DNA from: Atherix ibis
Taxonomy: Eukaryota > Arthropoda > Insecta > Diptera > Athericidae
Assembly: GCA_958298945.1 (NCBI GenBank)
Contig: OY282605.1
Span: 9,819,811-9,883,810 of the forward strand
Length of the DNA: 64,000 nucleotides
Reading direction: 5' to 3'
In this document: positions 61,287 to 64,000 of the stretch, in pieces
How positions within the stretch are numbered: the first letter of the stretch is position 1
Layout: every line of letters begins with the position of its first letter
The notes under the pieces: generated by a model
Seen by the model: only the letters and a program-made list of their open reading frames with translations
Database searches by the model: none
What the model was told of the DNA's origin: nothing
Made by a program: the position numbers and the translations under genes

Positions 61287-61315
61287 CGAGGGTCGTTCAA
61301 TAAGTCCTTAGAAAA
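61287..61315 (+). repeat. mariner left terminal inverted repeat
   Basis: 29 bases beginning CGAGGGTCGTTCAATAAGTC, identical to the reverse complement of 62531-62559. Confidence 0.95.
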
Positions 61316-61457
61316 TCCGAAAAATTGCGCTCGTAGTGTCGGTAAATATTGTAAGTAGCATTATCGACAGGAAAGCTGTCAAAATTTCAGCTCGATCCAT
61401 AGCGTAGGTCAATTTCTATCGTCGATTAAAGTTAACGATATTTATTTGTGCATAACA

Positions 61458-62494
61458 ATGGAAAAAAGCGAGTTTAGGACTGTCATCAAACATCTCCATT
61501 TTAAAGGCTTAAGCCCGAAGAAATCAAAGCCGAGTTGGATGCAGTTTATGGCACATCTGCACCTGTGTTTGCGACGGTTTACAATTGGGTGAATGAATTT
61601 AAACGTGGCCGTTCATCCACAAAATATGAACATCGTTTAGGACGCCCATTTGAGGTGTCTACTCCTGAAATCATCGACAAAATCCACGATTTGATTTTGA
61701 ACGATCGGCGAATTAAAGTGCGCGAATTAGTTGAGGCCACGGGCATATCACAAGGTACAGTCGCTTCAATTTTGCATGAAAAATTGTCTGTGAAAAAAAT
61801 TTCGGCAAGATGGGTGCCGCGTTTGCTCTCAGAGGAGAATAAGCGCAATCGTGTAGTGGACTCTGAGGCTATGTTGGCACTCTTTCATCGCAATCCTGCC
61901 GAATTCCTTCGTCGATATGTCACTGTGGACGAAACCTGGATACACTACTACACTCCAGAAACGAAGAGACAGTCATCACAGTGGATTTTCAAGGGTGAAC
62001 GGGCTCCGAAGAAGGCAAAATCTGTGCCATCGGCCGGCAAGGTGATGGCCACGGTCTTTTGGGATTCGCAGGACATCATTTTTATCGACTACTTGGATAG
62101 TACAGGAGCGTATTACGCGTCGTTATTGCAACGGTTGAGCGAGGAAATCAAAGAGAAACGTCCCCATCTGAAGAAGAAAAAAATCCTCTTGCATCAGGAC
62201 AATGCGCGTGTGCACACCTGCGCTGTTTCCATGGCCAAAATTGTGGAATTGAGAATGGAATTGTTGCAGCATCCCGCTTATTCACCAGATTTGGCCCCGA
62301 GTGACTATTTTCTTTTCCCCAATCTGAAGAAATGGCTTGGCGGACGACGGTTCACTTCCAACGAGGACGTCATTGCTCAAACGGATGAGTATTTTGCAGA
62401 ACTTCTGAAATCCTATTTTTTGGACGGGATAAAAATTTTGGAAAAACGGTTGGAAAAGTGTATAGAAATAAAAGGAGATTATGTTGAAAAATAA
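61458..62494 (+). pseudogene. mariner transposase, one-base frameshift near codon 20
   Basis: Cut-and-paste transposase that binds the inverted repeats and catalyses excision and TA-targeted insertion. The start is the ATG at 61458, giving MEKSEFRTVIKHLHFKGLS, which matches the usual mariner N-terminus. One C is missing in the run at about 61514-61516, which shifts the frame. The remaining 319 codons from 61535 are open to the TAA at 62492-62494. A helix-turn-helix region (VREL, ISQGTVASILHEKL) is followed by WVPRLLSEENK, the mariner linker WVPHEL counterpart. Catalytic Asp are in TVDETWIHYYTPE, LLHQDNARVHT and YSPDLAPSDYFLF; the last two are 34 residues apart (D34D). Corrected length would be about 345 residues, the family norm, with Asp at about 158, 248 and 283. 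The loop after FIDYL is a few residues shorter than in many mariners. Single lesion, so a recent pseudogene or possibly a sequencing error in a C run. Confidence 0.92.
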
Positions 62495-62530
62495 AAATTT
62501 TTTTTTTAAAAAAACAGTTTTTTTCCATCT

Positions 62531-62559
62531 TTTTCTAAGGACTTATTGAACGACCCTCG
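62531..62559 (-). repeat. mariner right terminal inverted repeat
   Basis: Exact reverse complement of 61287-61315, followed by the TA duplication at 62560-62561. Confidence 0.95.
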
Positions 62560-62889
62560 TATTAAAAATGTATTTAATTAAAACTAAAGCTTTTTGGGAA
62601 ATTTGCTTCAGAATAGGAACTGTTATTAGATCATAACCAGGAGCTTTTTATATTGGGAAGGCGCAGAATAGTAGATTTAATTTCCGAGGGCTTAAAATTT
62701 TTTGGGAGGAAGACTGGAAAGATTAGTTCTTCGATAATTTTGTTAGTATACGATTTGTCTTCTATATCATCACGTGGAGCAAAAGTATTTACCAAATGTT
62801 TAGCAAATACTTCTGGTTTTTCTTTATTTGTTTTTAGCCAGTCTGGGATGTGATGTTCTTTTGTACAAGAGTATTCATCTAGTGTCTTT

Positions 62890-63712
62890 TCATAAAGAAA
62901 TAGAAAGTAAACTTAAAGAAAATACTATAAAAATTTAGATTTCGATGAAATATTTATTTTAAAACATTGCTTGGACCTTGCCATTATTCATTTTTGCAGG
63001 ATCCTATAATTTTGAGGTGATTTTTAATGACAATTTTTTCGTGTAGTTTAGATTGTAAATCGGCCATTAGTTGACAGAAGTGAACTTTTAAATGTCCTAA
63101 TCCAACAAAAAAAGTCCAACGACATCAAATCACATGATTATTATTAGAGACCAATAAAGACATCACCAAATCTTTAAATTACGAGTCCTGGGAACTTTTC
63201 GCCAGCAAATCACAAAATTTATTTTGGTCTGTGGCTTTTGGTACCGTTTTGTTGAAACCACATATAGTTCAGATTGAATTCTTTAGTTCTACAATAGAAA
63301 AAGTTCATTATCAGACGTTCATAGCACTTGGAGTTGCCAATAACGGTCTCTCCTTCCTTATTTTCAAAGAAATGCACACCAGATTGTTACTTTTAGCGGA
63401 TACAATGGCTCCTTCAGTCACTTGCAGGATTTTCAGAGCCCCATCATATACGATAATTTTGCTTATTATCATATTCACCGGACAAGAAATGAACCTTAAC
63501 GCCAAAGGAAATTTTCAGAAAAACTTGGGTTGAATTACTGTCATTCTTCTAAAAACTTTTTACAATTTTAATACCCTCTTTCGGAATTAAACTAATCACG
63601 ATGTAAAAAAATGGCATAACTTAAACTCAACAAATTTTTTTTTCAATGCGATTTACATTTGACATCTGTCATATGACAGTGCCATACTTTCCGTACACCA
63701 AAATGGACAACA
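62890..63712 (-). mobile_element. WPPRSCDL-family transposon relic, minus strand
   Basis: The right end near 63690-63712 (actttccgtacaccaaaatg) fits the family inverted repeat, with the imperfect palindrome TTTGACATCTGTCATA at 63658-63673. Minus-strand translation from about 63500 shows EVHFLSGEYDNKQNYRI, GSENP, FFENKEGETVIGNSKCYERL, then EFNLNYMWFQQNGTKSHRPK at about 63215-63275. A degraded third block follows at 63115-63165, where WPPRSCDL has lost recognisability apart from agtcatgtgatttgatgtcg-like bases. The C-terminal tail, VIKNHLKIIGSCKNE, lies near 62985-63030. The left inverted repeat is only partly kept. The first Asp (DEAH) is VHF here and the second is Asn, so it is inactive. Confidence 0.65.
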
Positions 63713-64000
63713 ATTTTTTTTTTGTTTAAGAAGCGCTGCTTCTAAAAATTTAGAAAATCCGTTAAAAATTAGTTCTTGAACATGTGTGATGATAACTGAT
63801 CTGTTTCAAATTAACAATACTTTTTCCGAGGATATTTTCTTCCAATGAAGGGTATTTTTTTTGTACCCTACAAAAACATGTTCATATTCTGCACATTTTT
63901 CTTGTCATTTCGTTCATGTTTTTTTTTTTGAACTGATAGAAAATGCTTCGTATTCGAAGAGTACACGCAGGAATCCGGAACTTTGCAAAGAATGTCGTGC
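63713..64000. other. AT-rich end of window
   Basis: Poly-T runs and no recognisable feature up to the window edge. The last 60 bases (catgttttt onwards, gaatgcttcgtattcgaaga) are slightly less biased. Confidence 0.4.

Larger units (their letters stand above)
61285..62561 (+). mobile_element. mariner-family DNA transposon, nearly intact, with TA target-site duplication
   Basis: The element is 1273 bp, 61287-62559, bounded by TA at 61285-61286 and 62560-62561. Its two ends are perfect inverted repeats over 29 bases, beginning CGAGGGTCGTTCAATAAGTC. Length, TA duplication and a single transposase frame of about 345 codons are typical of mariners. It lies inside the Jockey remnant. Joining the flanks with one TA gives an uninterrupted ALVLIKYIFNSILRIHYF in the Jockey frame, so the mariner came in after the retrotransposon. 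Perfect termini and a near-open transposase suggest that it is the youngest element in the window. Confidence 0.95.
60178..62885 (-). mobile_element. Jockey-clade non-LTR retrotransposon remnant, split by a mariner
   Basis: Reading the minus strand from the right, WLKTNKEKPEVFAKHLVNTF is followed by LPKNFKPSEIKSTILRLPNI and, after a frameshift, APGYDLITVPILKQISQKAL. Past the mariner it continues IFNSILRIHYFPLLWKFTVI, then DHQFGFRSEHSTIQQC at about 61030-61093, a degraded DISQAFD, and INSYLSQRHFQLAMDSESS. GVSQGSLVGPIFYKFY and HADDTAILATH at about 60700-60810 follow, and finally ELNFGVQRNPYN to HHNPLMRELS at 60260-60420. These are, in order, the pre-RT region, RT motifs including the catalytic ADD, and the Jockey C-terminal tail. 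There are many frameshifts and stops. The endonuclease half and 5' end are missing, ending near 62885 where another transposon relic begins. No clear poly-A tail. Confidence 0.85.

Noticed and set aside
61579..61848. 89-codon minus-strand open frame
   Set aside because: Lies antisense within the mariner transposase and has no motif of its own.
1..64000. LTR retrotransposon or endogenous virus
   Set aside because: No paired long terminal repeats, primer-binding site, or gag, protease, integrase or envelope motifs were recognised; the reverse transcriptase remnants are of the non-LTR Jockey type.

Overview
The window reads as AT-rich, repeat-dominated nuclear DNA of an insect, most likely a fly (Diptera). 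That is an inference from the mobile elements: a mariner with a D,D34D transposase, several Jockey-clade non-LTR retrotransposon remnants, and many decayed copies of a second Tc1/mariner-type family carrying the WPPRSCDLTPLDFF signature. Long homopolymer runs, minisatellites and satellite-like arrays fill much of the rest. I find no complete host protein-coding gene, rRNA, functional tRNA or CRISPR array. Almost all short open frames look like chance or are antisense to transposon relics. Two short frames (48.2 kb minus, 35.5 kb plus) have gene-like composition and are kept only as candidates.

Layout. 1-5 kb: three or four relics of the WPPRSCDL transposon family, one with both terminal inverted repeats (2.3-3.6 kb). 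5-9.4 kb: unassigned AT-rich DNA, a possible regulatory block near 7.1-7.6 kb, then relics of the same family in opposite orientations (6.6 kb minus, 8.4-9.4 kb plus, 11.2-11.8 kb minus). 9.4-9.7 kb: two perfect hairpins. 15.3-16.7 kb: a relic whose catalytic segment has become a 144-bp tandem array. 18.3-21.5 and 24.3-25.9 kb: satellite-like repeats built on CCAATTTGGACTTA. 27.3-28.4 kb: hairpins, including a foldback with ~90-base arms. 31.7-33.5 kb: a Jockey relic, a 41-bp repeat and GAA/GAT microsatellites. 36.1-38.4 kb: a Jockey 3' piece followed by a ~27-bp minisatellite with a tRNA-like inverted insert. 41.8-46.9 kb: two minus-strand transposon relics flanking a GC-richer unassigned block, then another Jockey piece. 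51.2-51.8 kb: a 167-bp tandem array. 53.7-56.7 kb: a 473-bp tandem duplication, a transposase relic and a triplicated transposase C-terminus. 60.2-62.9 kb: a Jockey reverse transcriptase relic split by a well-preserved mariner. 62.9-63.7 kb: one more WPPRSCDL relic.

The strongest single result is the nested insertion at 61285-62561. The mariner has 29-bp perfect inverted repeats and TA duplications, and removing it restores the Jockey reading frame at the junction. The mariner transposase keeps all three catalytic aspartates but has a one-base deletion near codon 20. The broader theme is transposase fragments being recycled into tandem arrays. No new functional system can be claimed from this sequence alone; the 28.2-kb foldback and the transposase-derived satellites are the best leads.
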